64,000 nucleotides of DNA from Prevotella sp. khp7 (lineage in GTDB: Bacteria > Bacteroidota > Bacteroidia > Bacteroidales > Bacteroidaceae): assembly GCF_900109055.1 (NCBI RefSeq), contig NZ_FOIV01000003.1, positions 726,223-790,222 on the forward strand. The letters are read 5' to 3'. Made by a program: the position numbers and the translations under genes. The notes beneath the pieces were generated by a model. That model was not told the DNA's origin, did not search any database, and saw only the letters and a list, made by a program, of their open reading frames with translations. Within the stretch, counting starts at the first letter, position 1; every line of letters begins with the position of its first letter. Of the stretch, positions 9,459 through 18,618 are shown in pieces.

Positions 9459-10122
9459 ATTAAAACTTATTGTGTTGCAGCTCTTGGTGGTTGTCTGTGC
9501 CTCGGCGCAGACGCCTCAGGAGTGGCGCGACTCTGTGTCAACCCTCATGGAGTCTATCCGTCGGAACCCTAAGAATGTCGATCTCCGATTGCGTAAGGCT
9601 GAAGCTAACATTAATCTGCAACAATGGGAATATGCCGTTGAGGAGTATGGCAACGTGCTCCATATTGACAACCGCAATCTGGCTGCCCTCTATTTCCGTG
9701 CTTTCTGTCATACTCAGTTGCGTCATTACGATTTGGCGCGTGTCGACTACGAGTCGTTTCTCGCCATTCAGCCTCAGCACTTTGAGGCGCATCTCGGCTT
9801 GGCGCATATTCTGCAGAAGTTAGGAAGAAAGGCCGATACGGCAGATGAGTTGAACCGTATCGTGCAACTCTTTCCTGATAGTGCCGACGCTTATGCCGCA
9901 CGGGCTGCTTACGAAACGGAACAGCATCAGTATGAGGTGGCTGTCTACGACTGGGATGAAGCTCTCACTCGTCGCCCTTCAAGTGTAGACTTTGCCGTGT
10001 CGAAAGCCGATGCTCTGTTGCGACAAGGCAAACGTAAGGAGGCCCACGACGTACTTGACGAGACGGTTAGGCGAGGCACACCAAAAGGTGCGCTCAAAGA
10101 GTGGTATGATCAATGTAAATAA
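9451..10122 (+). CDS. Secreted TPR-repeat protein at the end of the leu operon
   Basis: 223 residues with an N-terminal signal peptide (M-H-R-L-K then a hydrophobic stretch ending A-S-A-Q) followed by about four tetratricopeptide repeats between residues 40 and 205. TPR proteins usually act as protein-protein scaffolds; this one should be periplasmic. Its first eight bases overlap leuB, so it is co-transcribed with leucine synthesis although no metabolic link is evident. It converges with, and overlaps by 13 bases, the MBL hydrolase gene on the other strand. Specific function unknown. Confidence 0.83.
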   Translation: MHRLKLIVLQLLVVVCASAQTPQEWRDSVSTLMESIRRNPKNVDLRLRKAEANINLQQWEYAVEEYGNVLHIDNRNLAALYFRAFCHTQLRHYDLARVDYESFLAIQPQHFEAHLGLAHILQKLGRKADTADELNRIVQLFPDSADAYAARAAYETEQHQYEVAVYDWDEALTRRPSSVDFAVSKADALLRQGKRKEAHDVLDETVRRGTPKGALKEWYDQCK

Positions 10123-10754
10123 GGATTGTACTTCAATTCGTCGCTGATGGTGGTCTTTGGTCCATGTCCGCTGTAGACGGTTGTCTCGGCGGGCATTTTT
10201 GCGATAACGTTCTTCAGGCTCTCAGCCAGTTTTTTATAGCTGCCGCCCTCAAAGTCGGTACGTCCCACACTCATGCGAAACAATGTGTCGCCTGAGAAAG
10301 CTATGCCCTCAGCCTCGCAATAGAATACGACACCGCCAGGGGTATGTCCGGGCGTCTTCAGAATCTTCAGCTCGTGATGACCGAAGCGTATCACTTCGTT
10401 GGGCTCGAAATATCTGCCCACGGGCGGATACTCTCGTTTCAGCGGAACGCCGATCATTCTCAAGAACTGTCCGGGAATGTCGTTGATCAGGAAACCGTCT
10501 TCCTCTGCAATCTCCGCTTTCAGTCCGTAGGCATGATAGATGGTGTCTATGCCGAAGTTATGGTCGAAGTGTCCGTGTGTACAGAGCAGGTGTACGGGTT
10601 TCAGTCCCTCGTTGTCTATGTATTGGGTGATGGCCGTACGCTCTTCTTCGTAGTAGGCACCGCAGTCTATGATTACACATTCCTTCGTGTCGTCGCTTAC
10701 TACATAGGTGTTCTCCTGTAGCAGGTTGCACATGAAAGTCTTGATATTCAGCAT
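10110..10754 (-). CDS. MBL-fold metallo-hydrolase (glyoxalase II-like)
   Basis: 214 residues. The zinc-binding T-H-G-H-F-D-H motif (H60, H62, D64, H65), G-H-T-P-G-G, S-G-D-T-L-F and Y-S-G-H-G-P place it in the metallo-beta-lactamase fold hydrolases, closest in appearance to small glyoxalase-II-like thioesterases. Likely cytoplasmic; substrate unknown. It lies four bases after rsmG, with the DUF3298 lipoprotein gene first, so the three probably form one minus-strand operon. Confidence 0.9.
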   Translation of the reverse strand: MLNIKTFMCNLLQENTYVVSDDTKECVIIDCGAYYEEERTAITQYIDNEGLKPVHLLCTHGHFDHNFGIDTIYHAYGLKAEIAEEDGFLINDIPGQFLRMIGVPLKREYPPVGRYFEPNEVIRFGHHELKILKTPGHTPGGVVFYCEAEGIAFSGDTLFRMSVGRTDFEGGSYKKLAESLKNVIAKMPAETTVYSGHGPKTTISDELKYNPYLH

Positions 10755-10758
10755 ATAT

Positions 10759-11385
10759 TTAAATTGGTAAATATATCACATGTTTTTCCTTGAACCATTC
10801 TTCTTTGAAGAAGGTGCTGATGTCTGTTGCCTCTACAATCTTGGCATAAGGGCGCAACTCAGCCTGCAAGTCGCCGCCTTTCAAGCAGATGACGCCGTTG
10901 GGCAGGGCGTTACGTTGTGTCTTCGATACGTTTTTGCGCACAATCTTTACCAAGTCGGGTAGGGGCATCACCGCACGACTCACGATGAAGTCGTACTTAC
11001 CCTTCTCCTCTTCACCACGCAGGTGGGTAGGCTCGCAGTTCTTGAGTCCGATAGCCTGCGATACCTCTTGTGCCACTCTTATCTTCTTGCCCGTACCGTC
11101 TATCAGCTTGAAGCGGCACTCGGGGAAAAGAATGGCTAAGGGTACACCTGGGAAACCGCCGCCAGTACCAAAGTCGAGTATTTCCGTGCCTGGGCGGAAG
11201 TTCACGATCTTGGCGATGGCCAACGAGTGAAGCACGTGGTGCTCATACAGGTTGTCGATGTCTTTTCTTGATATTACGTTTATCTTCGCATTCCAGTCGC
11301 GATAGAGCGCGTCGAGGGCATCAAACTGTCTCTGCTGCTCTTCGCTCAGTTCTGGGAAATACTTTCTTATAATGTCTGCTGTCAT
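10759..11385 (-). CDS. rsmG: 16S rRNA (guanine-527-N7)-methyltransferase
   Basis: 208 residues, matching RsmG in length. The SAM-binding motif I-L-D-F-G-T-G-G-G-F-P-G-V-P and the conserved L-I-D-G-T-G-K-K and S-R-A-V segments are present, and the N-terminal N-A-K-I-N-V-I-S-R is typical. It methylates G527 (E. coli numbering) of 16S rRNA; its loss gives low-level streptomycin resistance in other bacteria. The start is six bases from the end of the upstream lipoprotein gene, so it appears co-transcribed. Confidence 0.95.
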   Translation of the reverse strand: MTADIIRKYFPELSEEQQRQFDALDALYRDWNAKINVISRKDIDNLYEHHVLHSLAIAKIVNFRPGTEILDFGTGGGFPGVPLAILFPECRFKLIDGTGKKIRVAQEVSQAIGLKNCEPTHLRGEEEKGKYDFIVSRAVMPLPDLVKIVRKNVSKTQRNALPNGVICLKGGDLQAELRPYAKIVEATDISTFFKEEWFKEKHVIYLPI

Positions 11386-11391
11386 AAATGC

Positions 11392-12195
11392 TTAGTATGT
11401 GAATGAGTTCTTCAGTAATTTATCCAAACTCGTATAGGGTATGATGAGTTCTATCGAACCTTCTGAATATGCTGCAATCTCCGAGGGGTTATAGATAAAG
11501 GTAACCGTCTCGTCGCCTATGATGAAGTTCTCAGGGGCATAGATGTCTACCGATGTCAGGTAGTTGTGCTCCTTCAGTTCGCTGAGCGTGGCATAGCCCG
11601 TCTTTTCCTTTAGAGCTTTCAGCAGTATGTTGTTCAGTTGGTTCTCCGTACCGTCGGCAAACAGGTCTTCGAGTGTCAGCAGACGGCCTGTCTTCGCCTC
11701 GAAGTTCATGACTCGCATCAGGTGAGTTCCTCTGGCGCCCCCTTCATAATAATCTATTGTGGCTTGATAAACAACCGTCTGCTTGTTGCCTTGACTGGCT
11801 TCTGCTGATATGACGTAGTGGTATTCATACCAGGCTCTTTTTGTTGAATCGTTTCTGTCTTGCTTGTATAGCGGCAGCATGGTTTGCTTATAGGTGCTGA
11901 CGTAGTTGTCGGTAAACCGCTCCATAGCTCCTGTCATCGACATATCGTGCATGTGGAACAGGTTTTCCACTACCGTGTTGTTTATCACTTCGGCCTTGTG
12001 GCCGTTTGCCTCGGTAGCCTGTAGAAGTTTCAGACTGATAGAGCATTTTGGCGAATCCTCGTCGTTTGTCAGCGCAACGGTTTTGTTCAGGGTCAGCTCC
12101 TCGAACTCTACCGTGTTCTCATCGGGCTGCTTGCAACTGATTGCCAGCATTGCTGCGACGGCTAAAAATACCCATTTTCGTCTGATTATCATCAT
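11392..12195 (-). CDS. DUF3298/RsiV-like lipoprotein
   Basis: 267 residues with a lipoprotein signal peptide (basic start, hydrophobic core, lipobox-like A-I-S-C at about residue 21). The body resembles the DUF4163/DUF3298 pair found in RsiV-like proteins: an N-terminal region with a Y-E-Y-x-Y segment and a Y-Y-E-G-G-A-R-G-T-H motif, and a C-terminal F-x-F-x-P-S-E-I-A-A-Y-S-E-G segment. RsiV of Bacillus binds lysozyme, but no sigma factor is adjacent here, so a similar role cannot be claimed. First gene of a minus-strand operon with rsmG and the MBL hydrolase. Two consecutive ATG codons are possible starts. Confidence 0.82.
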   Translation of the reverse strand: MMIIRRKWVFLAVAAMLAISCKQPDENTVEFEELTLNKTVALTNDEDSPKCSISLKLLQATEANGHKAEVINNTVVENLFHMHDMSMTGAMERFTDNYVSTYKQTMLPLYKQDRNDSTKRAWYEYHYVISAEASQGNKQTVVYQATIDYYEGGARGTHLMRVMNFEAKTGRLLTLEDLFADGTENQLNNILLKALKEKTGYATLSELKEHNYLTSVDIYAPENFIIGDETVTFIYNPSEIAAYSEGSIELIIPYTSLDKLLKNSFTY

Positions 12196-12215
12196 CTTTG
12201 CTCTTATTTTTTCCG

Positions 12216-12247
12216 CAAAAGTACACTAAAATCATGAAAATCGCAAA
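12216..12247 (-). promoter_or_regulatory. Promoter of the lipoprotein-rsmG-MBL operon
   Basis: On the minus strand, TTTG (12247-12244), 20 bases, then TACTTTTG (12223-12216) fit the Bacteroidota consensus. The -7 box is about 20 bases from the start codon. It is back to back with a -7 box (TAATTTTG, 12266-12273, plus strand) for the HAD phosphatase gene. Confidence 0.7.
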
Positions 12248-12291
12248 TTTCTCGTAGAAAATCCGTAATTTTGCACCCAAATTCACAAAAT

Positions 12292-12942
12292 ATGCAAGAA
12301 AGAGATTTCAAAGCAGCCTTGTTCGACCTTGATGGTGTGGTATTCGACACCGAGCCCCAGTATAGTGTTTTCTGGGGTATGATATGTCGTGAGTATCACC
12401 CTGAGCATCCGGGACTGGAGCACGAGATCAAAGGTTCTACACTCACACAGATATACGACCGCTGGTTCAGCGGCCCCTTGGAGCAGCAGCGCTCCTCTAT
12501 CACCGCCCGTCTCGATGCGTTCGAGCAGCAGATGCATTTTGACTATATCGCAGGGCTCGAAGCCTTGATAGCCGACTTGCACAATCATGGTGTCAAGACG
12601 GCTGTGGTCACCAGCTCTAATATCCCCAAGATGGAGAGCGTCTATCGTCATCAGCCCCGTTTCCGTGAGCTTTTCGACGCTATCCTCACTTCCGAGGACT
12701 TCTCGCGCAGCAAACCCCATCCCGACTGCTATCTGACGGCTGCAGAGCGTTTCGGCTTGAAGCCTGAGGATTGCGTCGTCTTCGAGGACAGTTTCAACGG
12801 CCTGAAGTCTGGTCGGGCGGCTGGCATGCGTGTGGTTGGTCTTGCTACTACGAACGCAGTCGAGGCCATTGCTCCCTATTCTGATATACAGATATGCGAT
12901 TATGAGAACGTAGACTTTAAAACTCTATGCTCAAAACTATAA
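12292..12942 (+). CDS. HAD-superfamily phosphatase (beta-phosphoglucomutase-like)
   Basis: 216 residues. HAD motif I is F-D-L-D-G-V-V-F-D-T-E (D12, D14), motif II includes T-S-S-N, and motifs III/IV are S-K-P-H-P-D and V-F-E-D-S-F-N-G. The helical cap between motifs I and II places it with beta-phosphoglucomutase/phosphatase-like enzymes that act on small sugar phosphates; substrate unknown. The ATG at 12292 was chosen because a -7 box (TAATTTTG, 12266-12273) lies just upstream, which excludes the longer TTG start at 12271. The MFS gene follows after 33 bases. Confidence 0.88.
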   Translation: MQERDFKAALFDLDGVVFDTEPQYSVFWGMICREYHPEHPGLEHEIKGSTLTQIYDRWFSGPLEQQRSSITARLDAFEQQMHFDYIAGLEALIADLHNHGVKTAVVTSSNIPKMESVYRHQPRFRELFDAILTSEDFSRSKPHPDCYLTAAERFGLKPEDCVVFEDSFNGLKSGRAAGMRVVGLATTNAVEAIAPYSDIQICDYENVDFKTLCSKL

Positions 12943-12975
12943 CCCCGTCAAACGATAAACTTTAATCAGGAAGTA

Positions 12976-14151
12976 ATGAACAGTCAAAGCACTCCCGTAC
13001 ATATCCGTTTGTGGCATCGTGAATTCTGGTTGATGGCCATAGCTAATTTCCTGTTGGCTATGTCAGTCTATATCCTCGTACCCACCTTGCCCCGCTGGCT
13101 GCTCTCCACGCAGCACCTCTCGCCAATGGAGATAGGTGTCGCTATGGGGGCTTTCGGCCTTGGGTTGTTCTTGCTGGGTATGTTCGTATCGTTCCTTGTG
13201 CAGCATTTCCGCCGCAACGTGGTCTGCATCTGGGCGGTTATTGCCGTAGGCGCTTTGACAGCTTTGTTATACTATCTCAACGAACAGCGTTTCCAGTCCT
13301 GCGATTTCCAGTTCATCGTTATCCAGCGTTTCGCCCTTGGAGCCGTGTTCGGTCTGGCGCAGATGGTGCTTACCAGCACGTTGATTATCGATACAAGCGA
13401 GTCGTTCCAGCGCACGGAGGCTAACCACTCGGCAGCCTGGTTCTCGCGTTTCGCCTTGTCGCTGGGACCTATGACGGGCCTGCTTCTCGACCGACTGATG
13501 GGCTTCAGCATCGTACTGCTCTCGGCTGTAGGGTGTGCGGCAGTAGCCGTTCTGCTCATCATGATGGTTCACTTCCCCTTCCGTGCGCCTCAAGACGATG
13601 TTCCTACCGTTAGTCTCGACCGCTTCTTTCTGCCTCACGGATTCCCGCTCTTCGTCAATCTCCAGCTCATTATGCTGGCAGTTGGCATACTTTTCTCGGT
13701 AGTTCTGTCCGAGATGTTCTATGCCATGATGATGGTTGGTTTCTTGGCAGCCCTGTTGTCGCAGCGTTTTGTGTTCCGCAATGCTGAGGTCAAGAGCGAG
13801 GTCGTTTCGGGGCTTATTCTGATGATAGCCGCCCTGCTCATGCTGATTACGCGCACGCAGCAGATTGTATTCTATGCTGCTCCCGCCTTTGTGGGTTTCG
13901 GCTTGGGACTTATTGGCTCGCGCTTTCTGCTCTGTTTTATCAAGCTCAGCCGTCATTGCCAGCGCGGCACGTCGCAGAGCACTTTCCTGTTGGGATGGGA
14001 GAGTGGTATTGCCTGGGGGCTGGGTCTTGGCTATGCTTTGTTCTATGGCGATTCTGATCGTGCGTTTGTCACGTCGCTTGTACTCTTCGTCGTCGCCCTC
14101 GTTCTCTACAACTTCACGCACAACTGGTTCTGCACCCATAAGAACCGTTAA
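12976..14151 (+). CDS. MFS transporter
   Basis: 391 residues with about twelve hydrophobic segments and a first-loop motif resembling the MFS signature (G-x-x-x-x-G after TM2). No substrate can be named from the sequence. It follows the HAD phosphatase closely and is probably co-transcribed with it. It converges on the SIMPL gene across a gap that holds palindromic array A. Confidence 0.85.
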   Translation: MNSQSTPVHIRLWHREFWLMAIANFLLAMSVYILVPTLPRWLLSTQHLSPMEIGVAMGAFGLGLFLLGMFVSFLVQHFRRNVVCIWAVIAVGALTALLYYLNEQRFQSCDFQFIVIQRFALGAVFGLAQMVLTSTLIIDTSESFQRTEANHSAAWFSRFALSLGPMTGLLLDRLMGFSIVLLSAVGCAAVAVLLIMMVHFPFRAPQDDVPTVSLDRFFLPHGFPLFVNLQLIMLAVGILFSVVLSEMFYAMMMVGFLAALLSQRFVFRNAEVKSEVVSGLILMIAALLMLITRTQQIVFYAAPAFVGFGLGLIGSRFLLCFIKLSRHCQRGTSQSTFLLGWESGIAWGLGLGYALFYGDSDRAFVTSLVLFVVALVLYNFTHNWFCTHKNR

Positions 14152-14239
14152 AGGGCGTGTGGACGAAAAGTAAACAATATTCATCTTTATTTCTGATGTT
14201 TGCAGAAGTGCCTTGTTCATGGCCTTTGGGCAGACATAC

Positions 14240-14302
14240 ACTTTACTCCGACTAAAGTGGGACTTTACTCGGAGTAAAACCCTTCTTTAGTCGGAGTAAA
14301 CT
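14240..14302. repeat. Palindromic array A: three 19-base units, 22-base period
   Basis: Units at 14240-14258, 14262-14280 and 14284-14302 are separated by three bases (GGG, CCT). Each is a near-palindrome with arms of the type CTTTA/TAAAG around TCxGA. Unit 2 contains the perfect palindrome TTTACTC-G-GAGTAAA, and units 1 and 3 are reverse complements over 16 bases (14242-14257 with 14285-14300). It lies between convergent genes, so it may act as a bidirectional terminator or a structured DNA element. Arrays B (40144-40228) and C (25242-25304) have the same period but unrelated sequence. Confidence 0.85.
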
Positions 14303-14388
14303 TCAGCTTTACACGTGGCTTGTTTCCTAGCCTTCCTTGACGTGGTTTTGCGTGTAAATGATTTTATAATCGTTCCGCGCCTTTTCGC

Positions 14389-15081
14389 TTAGTCTTTCAG
14401 TGAGTAGGTGATGGTGGTTACTACGCGCAGCTTTTTGATGTACGGCGTGTTCTGGTCGCGGTCTTCTATCTCAAACTGCCCCTGTCCGGCTGTCTGAATC
14501 TGCCCTAATTCGCTCTTGCTGGCTTCTGCAAACTGCTCGGCAGTCTTCTGTGCGTTCTTGATAGCTTCGGCCATCATCTCTGGCTTCATCTGCTGGAATG
14601 AGGCATATTCGTATTGAGGGTTGCTGTTTTCGATGGCAACGCCCTGCTTCAGCAGTTCTGCCTGTTTGAAGATGGCTTTGTTTACTTCCGTCACCTTGTT
14701 TGTGGCCACGGTAATCGTGGTGTTCACGATGTATCGGAAGTTCTTCTGGTTGTCACCCCATTCGCGGGCTTCGAGGTCGCTGATTGTTGGTGGGTTTACG
14801 GTAATCTCTTTCTCCTCGAGGCCGTTCTGTTGCAAGAACTTCTTAATCTTGTCCGTCTGGTGATTGATGCTCTCATAAAGCATAGGCAGGTCGTTGCCTG
14901 TCACTTTGGTACCGATGCTCCACGTCACTTTATCAGCGGGCACTTCGCGCTCGGCCAGTCCCTTTACCGTCACCTTTCGGTCTTTGTTGGCAAAATTGTC
15001 GATGCCGGATTTGATGAACAATCCTAAGAATACGATGCCCACAGCAATCAGGGCAGATGCAATAATACGATTTTCTTTCAT
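14389..15081 (-). CDS. SIMPL-domain (DUF541) membrane-anchored protein
   Basis: 230 residues: an N-terminal transmembrane anchor (about residues 7-25) followed by a SIMPL/DUF541 domain with the typical start [12 protein letters not shown] and a C-terminal Q-x-A-E-A-x-x-K-x-x-L-G-Q-I-like segment. Members sit in the periplasm; their molecular role is poorly defined (a stress-related protective function has been suggested for E. coli YggE). The ATG at 15081 is preferred over an in-frame TTG nine bases upstream. A CTTTGCAGC promoter-like sequence lies on the minus strand about 25 bases upstream. It is a single-gene unit. Confidence 0.85.
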   Translation of the reverse strand: MKENRIIASALIAVGIVFLGLFIKSGIDNFANKDRKVTVKGLAEREVPADKVTWSIGTKVTGNDLPMLYESINHQTDKIKKFLQQNGLEEKEITVNPPTISDLEAREWGDNQKNFRYIVNTTITVATNKVTEVNKAIFKQAELLKQGVAIENSNPQYEYASFQQMKPEMMAEAIKNAQKTAEQFAEASKSELGQIQTAGQGQFEIEDRDQNTPYIKKLRVVTTITYSLKD

Positions 15082-15219
15082 ACGCTTCAAAGTTTATAGT
15101 TTCACGCTGCAAAGATGAGAATAAAAAATGAGAAACGTATAGGAAAATCCCTATTTTTCATGACAGATTCCCTATTTGTATATTAAAAAGGTGTAAAAGT
15201 GAAAAAAAGGGGGTTATTA

Positions 15220-15251
15220 TTTGTAGATATAAAAATAATAGCCTACCTTTG
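15220..15251 (+). promoter_or_regulatory. Promoter of the pan/coa operon (TTTG-N20-TACCTTTG)
   Basis: TTTG at 15220-15223 and TACCTTTG at 15244-15251 with 20 bases between fit the consensus closely. The ATG of panB follows about 38 bases later. The rest of the 15082-15289 gap is AT-rich and shows no other feature. Confidence 0.75.
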
Positions 15252-15289
15252 CACCCCAAAAGATTGCAGAATAACCATTAATAAAGATA

Positions 15290-16144
15290 ATGAGGAAATC
15301 TATTTTCGATTTGTTGGATCGCAAGGGTCAGCAGCCCGTAAGCATGCTGACAGCTTACGACTACAATACGGCCCGCACCATCGACGAGGCGGGAATAGAC
15401 ATGATATTGGTGGGCGACTCGCTCGGTAACGTCATGTTGGGTTACGAAAATACATTGGCTGTTACCGTTGAGGACATGATTCATCACGGTAAGGCTGTAG
15501 TCAGAGGCGCCAGACAGGCTTTCGTGGTGGTTGATATGCCGTTCATGTCGTATCAGGCATCGGTGGAAGATGCTGTGCGCAATGCAGGACGCATTATGAA
15601 GGAGACAAACTGCCAGGCAGTGAAGCTGGAGGGCGGCGTGGAGTATGCCGACCGCATCAAGGCCATCACGCAGGCTGGTATACCCGTTGTGGCTCATATC
15701 GGACTGACGCCGCAGTCGGTAAACGCTATGGGTGGCTACAAGGTGCAGGGTAAGTCGCTGGAGCAGGCCAAGAAGCTGATCAGGGATGCGCAGGCTGTAG
15801 AAGAGGCTGGCGCATTTGCCATCACGCTGGAGTGTGTGCCTGCGACGCTGGCTAAGCTGATTACCGAACAGGCCAAGGCGCTGACTATCGGTATAGGTGC
15901 CGGTAACGGCTGCGACGGTCAGGTGCTAGTCTATCAGGATATGCTGGGCTATACCGATGGATTCACGCCAAAGTTCGTGAAGAAATATGCCGATCTGCAT
16001 AGCGTGATGCTTGAGGCTTTCAAGCAGTACAAGCAAGAATGCGAGCAGCGCAGCTTCCCTGAGGCAGGACAGACCTATGCTATCAGCGAAGAGGTGATGC
16101 AGGCATTGTTTGAAACGGAAATTGAAGAAGTTAAAAGAAGTTAG
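15290..16144 (+). CDS. panB: 3-methyl-2-oxobutanoate hydroxymethyltransferase
   Basis: 284 residues; transfers a hydroxymethyl group from 5,10-methylene-tetrahydrofolate to 2-oxoisovalerate, giving ketopantoate, the first step of pantothenate synthesis. Conserved segments are M-L-T-A-Y-D-Y, the metal-binding V-G-D-S-L-G-N-V-M-L-G and V-V-D-M-P-F, K-L-E-G-G and A-H-I-G-L-T-P-Q. First gene of a row panB-panC-panD-coaBC-coaX with gaps of 5-23 bases, an unusually complete set for coenzyme A. It competes with leucine synthesis for 2-oxoisovalerate. Confidence 0.96.
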   Translation: MRKSIFDLLDRKGQQPVSMLTAYDYNTARTIDEAGIDMILVGDSLGNVMLGYENTLAVTVEDMIHHGKAVVRGARQAFVVVDMPFMSYQASVEDAVRNAGRIMKETNCQAVKLEGGVEYADRIKAITQAGIPVVAHIGLTPQSVNAMGGYKVQGKSLEQAKKLIRDAQAVEEAGAFAITLECVPATLAKLITEQAKALTIGIGAGNGCDGQVLVYQDMLGYTDGFTPKFVKKYADLHSVMLEAFKQYKQECEQRSFPEAGQTYAISEEVMQALFETEIEEVKRS

Positions 16145-16153
16145 GGAAAAACC

Positions 16154-16999
16154 ATGAAAGTAGTTAAGACTGTAAAAGAAGTAAGAGATATTGTTTCGGC
16201 TTGGAAGCAGGAGGGACTCACGGTGGGATTGGTGCCCACGATGGGTTTTCTGCACGAGGGCCATCAGAGCCTGATTAGCAAGTCGGCAAGTGAGAACGAC
16301 CGTACGGTGGTATCGGTGTTCGTCAACCCCATTCAGTTCGGTCCGAATGAAGATCTTGAGGCTTATCCGCGCGATTTGAACCGCGACATGGAGAAGGTCG
16401 AGGAGGCTGGCGGTGACTTGATTTTCAACCCTGAGCCTGCTGAGATGTACCCAGGACACTTCACATCGTTCATCGATACGACAGAGACCACCGAACTGCT
16501 CTGTGGCGCTGTCCGCCCAGTTCACTTCCGTGGCGTATGTACCGTGGTGGGCAAACTCTTTAACATCGTTCAGCCCAACCGCGCTTACTTCGGACAGAAG
16601 GACGCTCAGCAGTTGGCTACGGTGAAACGTTTTGTGCGCGATCTGAACTTCCCGCTTGAGATTGTGCCTTGTCCTATCGTGCGTGAAGCCGACGGACTGG
16701 CCAAGTCGAGCCGCAATACCTATCTGAACCCTGAGGAGCGCCAGGCTGCGCTGATTCTCTCGAAGAGTCTGAAGAAGGGACGTGAGGTTATCGAAAAGGG
16801 TGAGCGCGACGCTCAGAAGGTGATTGGTGTTATTCGCGAGAATCTGGAGACAGAACCGCTGGCACGTATAGACTACGTGGAGGTCGTTGACTTTGAAAAC
16901 ATTCAGCGCACGCCGAGAATCGAGGGCGAGACGCTGGTGGCCATCGCCGTGTATATCGGTAAGACACGACTGATTGACAACTTTATTGTAAACATATAA
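16154..16999 (+). CDS. panC: Pantothenate synthetase (pantoate-beta-alanine ligase)
   Basis: 281 residues; joins pantoate and beta-alanine using ATP, via pantoyl-adenylate. The nucleotidyl-transferase signature [11 protein letters not shown] and the K-S-S-R-N loop (KMSKS equivalent) are present, as are F-V-N-P-I-Q-F-G and Y-F-G-Q-K-D-A-Q-Q. Nine bases after panB and ten before panD. Confidence 0.96.
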   Translation: MKVVKTVKEVRDIVSAWKQEGLTVGLVPTMGFLHEGHQSLISKSASENDRTVVSVFVNPIQFGPNEDLEAYPRDLNRDMEKVEEAGGDLIFNPEPAEMYPGHFTSFIDTTETTELLCGAVRPVHFRGVCTVVGKLFNIVQPNRAYFGQKDAQQLATVKRFVRDLNFPLEIVPCPIVREADGLAKSSRNTYLNPEERQAALILSKSLKKGREVIEKGERDAQKVIGVIRENLETEPLARIDYVEVVDFENIQRTPRIEGETLVAIAVYIGKTRLIDNFIVNI

Positions 17000-17009
17000 T
17001 TGCTGCGAA

Positions 17010-17399
17010 ATGGAATTGACGCTTCTGAAAGCAAAGATACACCGTGCAACGGTGAAGCAGGCCGACCTTGATTATGTGGGTAGCATCACCATCGACTCAG
17101 AACTGTTGGCTGAGTCGGGCATTATGGAATATGAGAAAGTGGCTATTGCCGATATTGACAATGGCAGCCGCTTCGAAACATACGCCATCGCAGGCGAGGC
17201 GGGTTCGGGCATCATCTGTCTGAATGGCGCTGCAGCCAAGTGCGTCAACGTAGGCGACAAGGTGATTATCATGGCATACGCCCAGATGACACCAGAGGAG
17301 GCACGTGAACACAAACCCGTCGTGCTGTTTGTCGACGAGGACAACAAGATTGTTCGTAAGGCCAACTACGAGAAGCACGGGTTGCTGATTGAACAGTAA
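17010..17399 (+). CDS. panD: Aspartate 1-decarboxylase proenzyme
   Basis: 129 residues; makes beta-alanine from aspartate for PanC. The self-cleavage site Gly24-Ser25 (Y-V-G-S-I-T) that yields the pyruvoyl cofactor is present, and [11 protein letters not shown] and the M-A-Y-A-Q-M segment are typical. Length is normal. It lies in the pan/coa operon between panC and coaBC. Confidence 0.96.
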   Translation: MELTLLKAKIHRATVKQADLDYVGSITIDSELLAESGIMEYEKVAIADIDNGSRFETYAIAGEAGSGIICLNGAAAKCVNVGDKVIIMAYAQMTPEEAREHKPVVLFVDEDNKIVRKANYEKHGLLIEQ

Positions 17400-17422
17400 T
17401 AAATAAAAAAGACTAAAGGACT

Positions 17423-18613
17423 ATGCTGACAGGAAAGACCATCGTACTCGGGGTGACGGGAAGCATTGCGGCCTATAAGACAGCCAATCTGGCTTCGATG
17501 CTGGTGAAACTGAATGCCGACGTGCATGTGATTATGACTGAGAACGCCACGAAGTTTATCACGCCGATGACCTTTGAGACGCTGACCAGCAACAAGTGCA
17601 TCGTCGACACCTTCGACCGCAATTTCTCGTTCGACGTGAAGCATGTGTCGCTGGCTAAGCGAGGCGACTTGTTTATGGTGGCTCCCTGTACGGCAAATGT
17701 CATCGGTAAGGTGGCTGGCGGCATCTGCGATGATATGCTCACCACTACCATCATGGCCACAAAAGCCCCCGTGCTCTTTGCCCCAGCTATGAATACTGGC
17801 ATGTGGGAGAATTCTATACTGCAAGACAATCTGCAGAAGCTGAAGCACCATGGCTATCATATCATAGAGCCCGTCGTTGGACGATTGGCCTGTGGCGATA
17901 CGGGTAGCGGTAAGATGCCTTCGGAAGAGACGCTGCTGGAGCATATCCTATTATATCTGGCGAAGGAGAAAGATTTGCGAGGTAAGCGTATTCTCGTAAC
18001 GGCAGGTCCTACGCAAGAGGCCATCGATCCTGTGCGCTTCATTACCAACCACTCGTCGGGTAAGATGGGCTACGCCATTGCTAAAATGGCAGTTTTGCGC
18101 GGTGCTGAAGTGACGCTTGTTTCGGGGCCTGTGAGCATTCAGCCCTTCGCTGGTATCAACAAGGTCGACGTGAAGAGTGCCCAGCAGATGTTTGAAGCTG
18201 TAACCGCCAGAAATGACCAGCAGGATATAATCGTTATGTGCAGTGCTGTAGCCGACTATAAACCTGCTGACTACTCAGAGCAGAAGGTGAAGAAGAGCAG
18301 CGGCGACATGGCCATAGCGCTGACTCGTACGCAGGATATTCTGGGCTGGTTGGGTGAGCATAAACGCAAGGGGCAGTTGTTGGTAGGTTTCTCGATGGAG
18401 ACGGAGAACCTGATAGACAATTCGCGTGCTAAACTCACGAAGAAACATGCCGATATGATTTGTGCCAACTCTATCGCCAGCGAGAAAACGGGGTTCGGCG
18501 TTGATACGAATCAGGTGACACTTGTCACATCTGATGGCATTAAGGAACTTCCGTTCTGTTCGAAAGAGAACACTGCCGACCAGATACTCTCACATATCAT
18601 AACTCTTTCTTAG
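17423..18613 (+). CDS. coaBC: Bifunctional phosphopantothenoylcysteine synthase/decarboxylase
   Basis: 396 residues: an N-terminal flavoprotein decarboxylase (CoaC, about 1-190; G-V-T-G-S-I-A-A-Y-K, P-A-M-N-T-G-M-W and the catalytic-cysteine loop L-A-C-G-D-T-G-S-G) fused to a C-terminal synthetase (CoaB, from about 190; T-A-G-P-T-Q-E and N-H-S-S-G-K-M-G). It converts 4'-phosphopantothenate to 4'-phosphopantetheine via the cysteine adduct. Fifth step in the operon; coaX follows after five bases. Confidence 0.95.
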   Translation: MLTGKTIVLGVTGSIAAYKTANLASMLVKLNADVHVIMTENATKFITPMTFETLTSNKCIVDTFDRNFSFDVKHVSLAKRGDLFMVAPCTANVIGKVAGGICDDMLTTTIMATKAPVLFAPAMNTGMWENSILQDNLQKLKHHGYHIIEPVVGRLACGDTGSGKMPSEETLLEHILLYLAKEKDLRGKRILVTAGPTQEAIDPVRFITNHSSGKMGYAIAKMAVLRGAEVTLVSGPVSIQPFAGINKVDVKSAQQMFEAVTARNDQQDIIVMCSAVADYKPADYSEQKVKKSSGDMAIALTRTQDILGWLGEHKRKGQLLVGFSMETENLIDNSRAKLTKKHADMICANSIASEKTGFGVDTNQVTLVTSDGIKELPFCSKENTADQILSHIITLS

Positions 18614-18618
18614 AAGAT

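Noticed and set aside
12271..12291. TTG start for the HAD phosphatase, and similar long starts at 1795, 19417, 19912, 22902, 52063 and 56433
   Set aside because: In each case a TAnnTTTG promoter box lies inside or at the start of the extended frame, so translation must begin further downstream.
13267..14241. Minus-strand open frame of 324 codons over the MFS gene
   Set aside because: Composition (E, Q, R, H-rich without pattern) is that of an antisense shadow; the MFS gene has clear membrane segments.
14240..14302. Array A (and B, C) as a small CRISPR array
   Set aside because: The spacers are only three bases, the units are self-complementary and differ from each other, and no cas gene is present.
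14306..14360. Inverted repeat TTTACACG / CGTGTAAA as a further palindromic array
   Set aside because: Only eight complementary bases about 35 apart, and the middle 19-base unit is not self-complementary; too weak to join arrays A-C.
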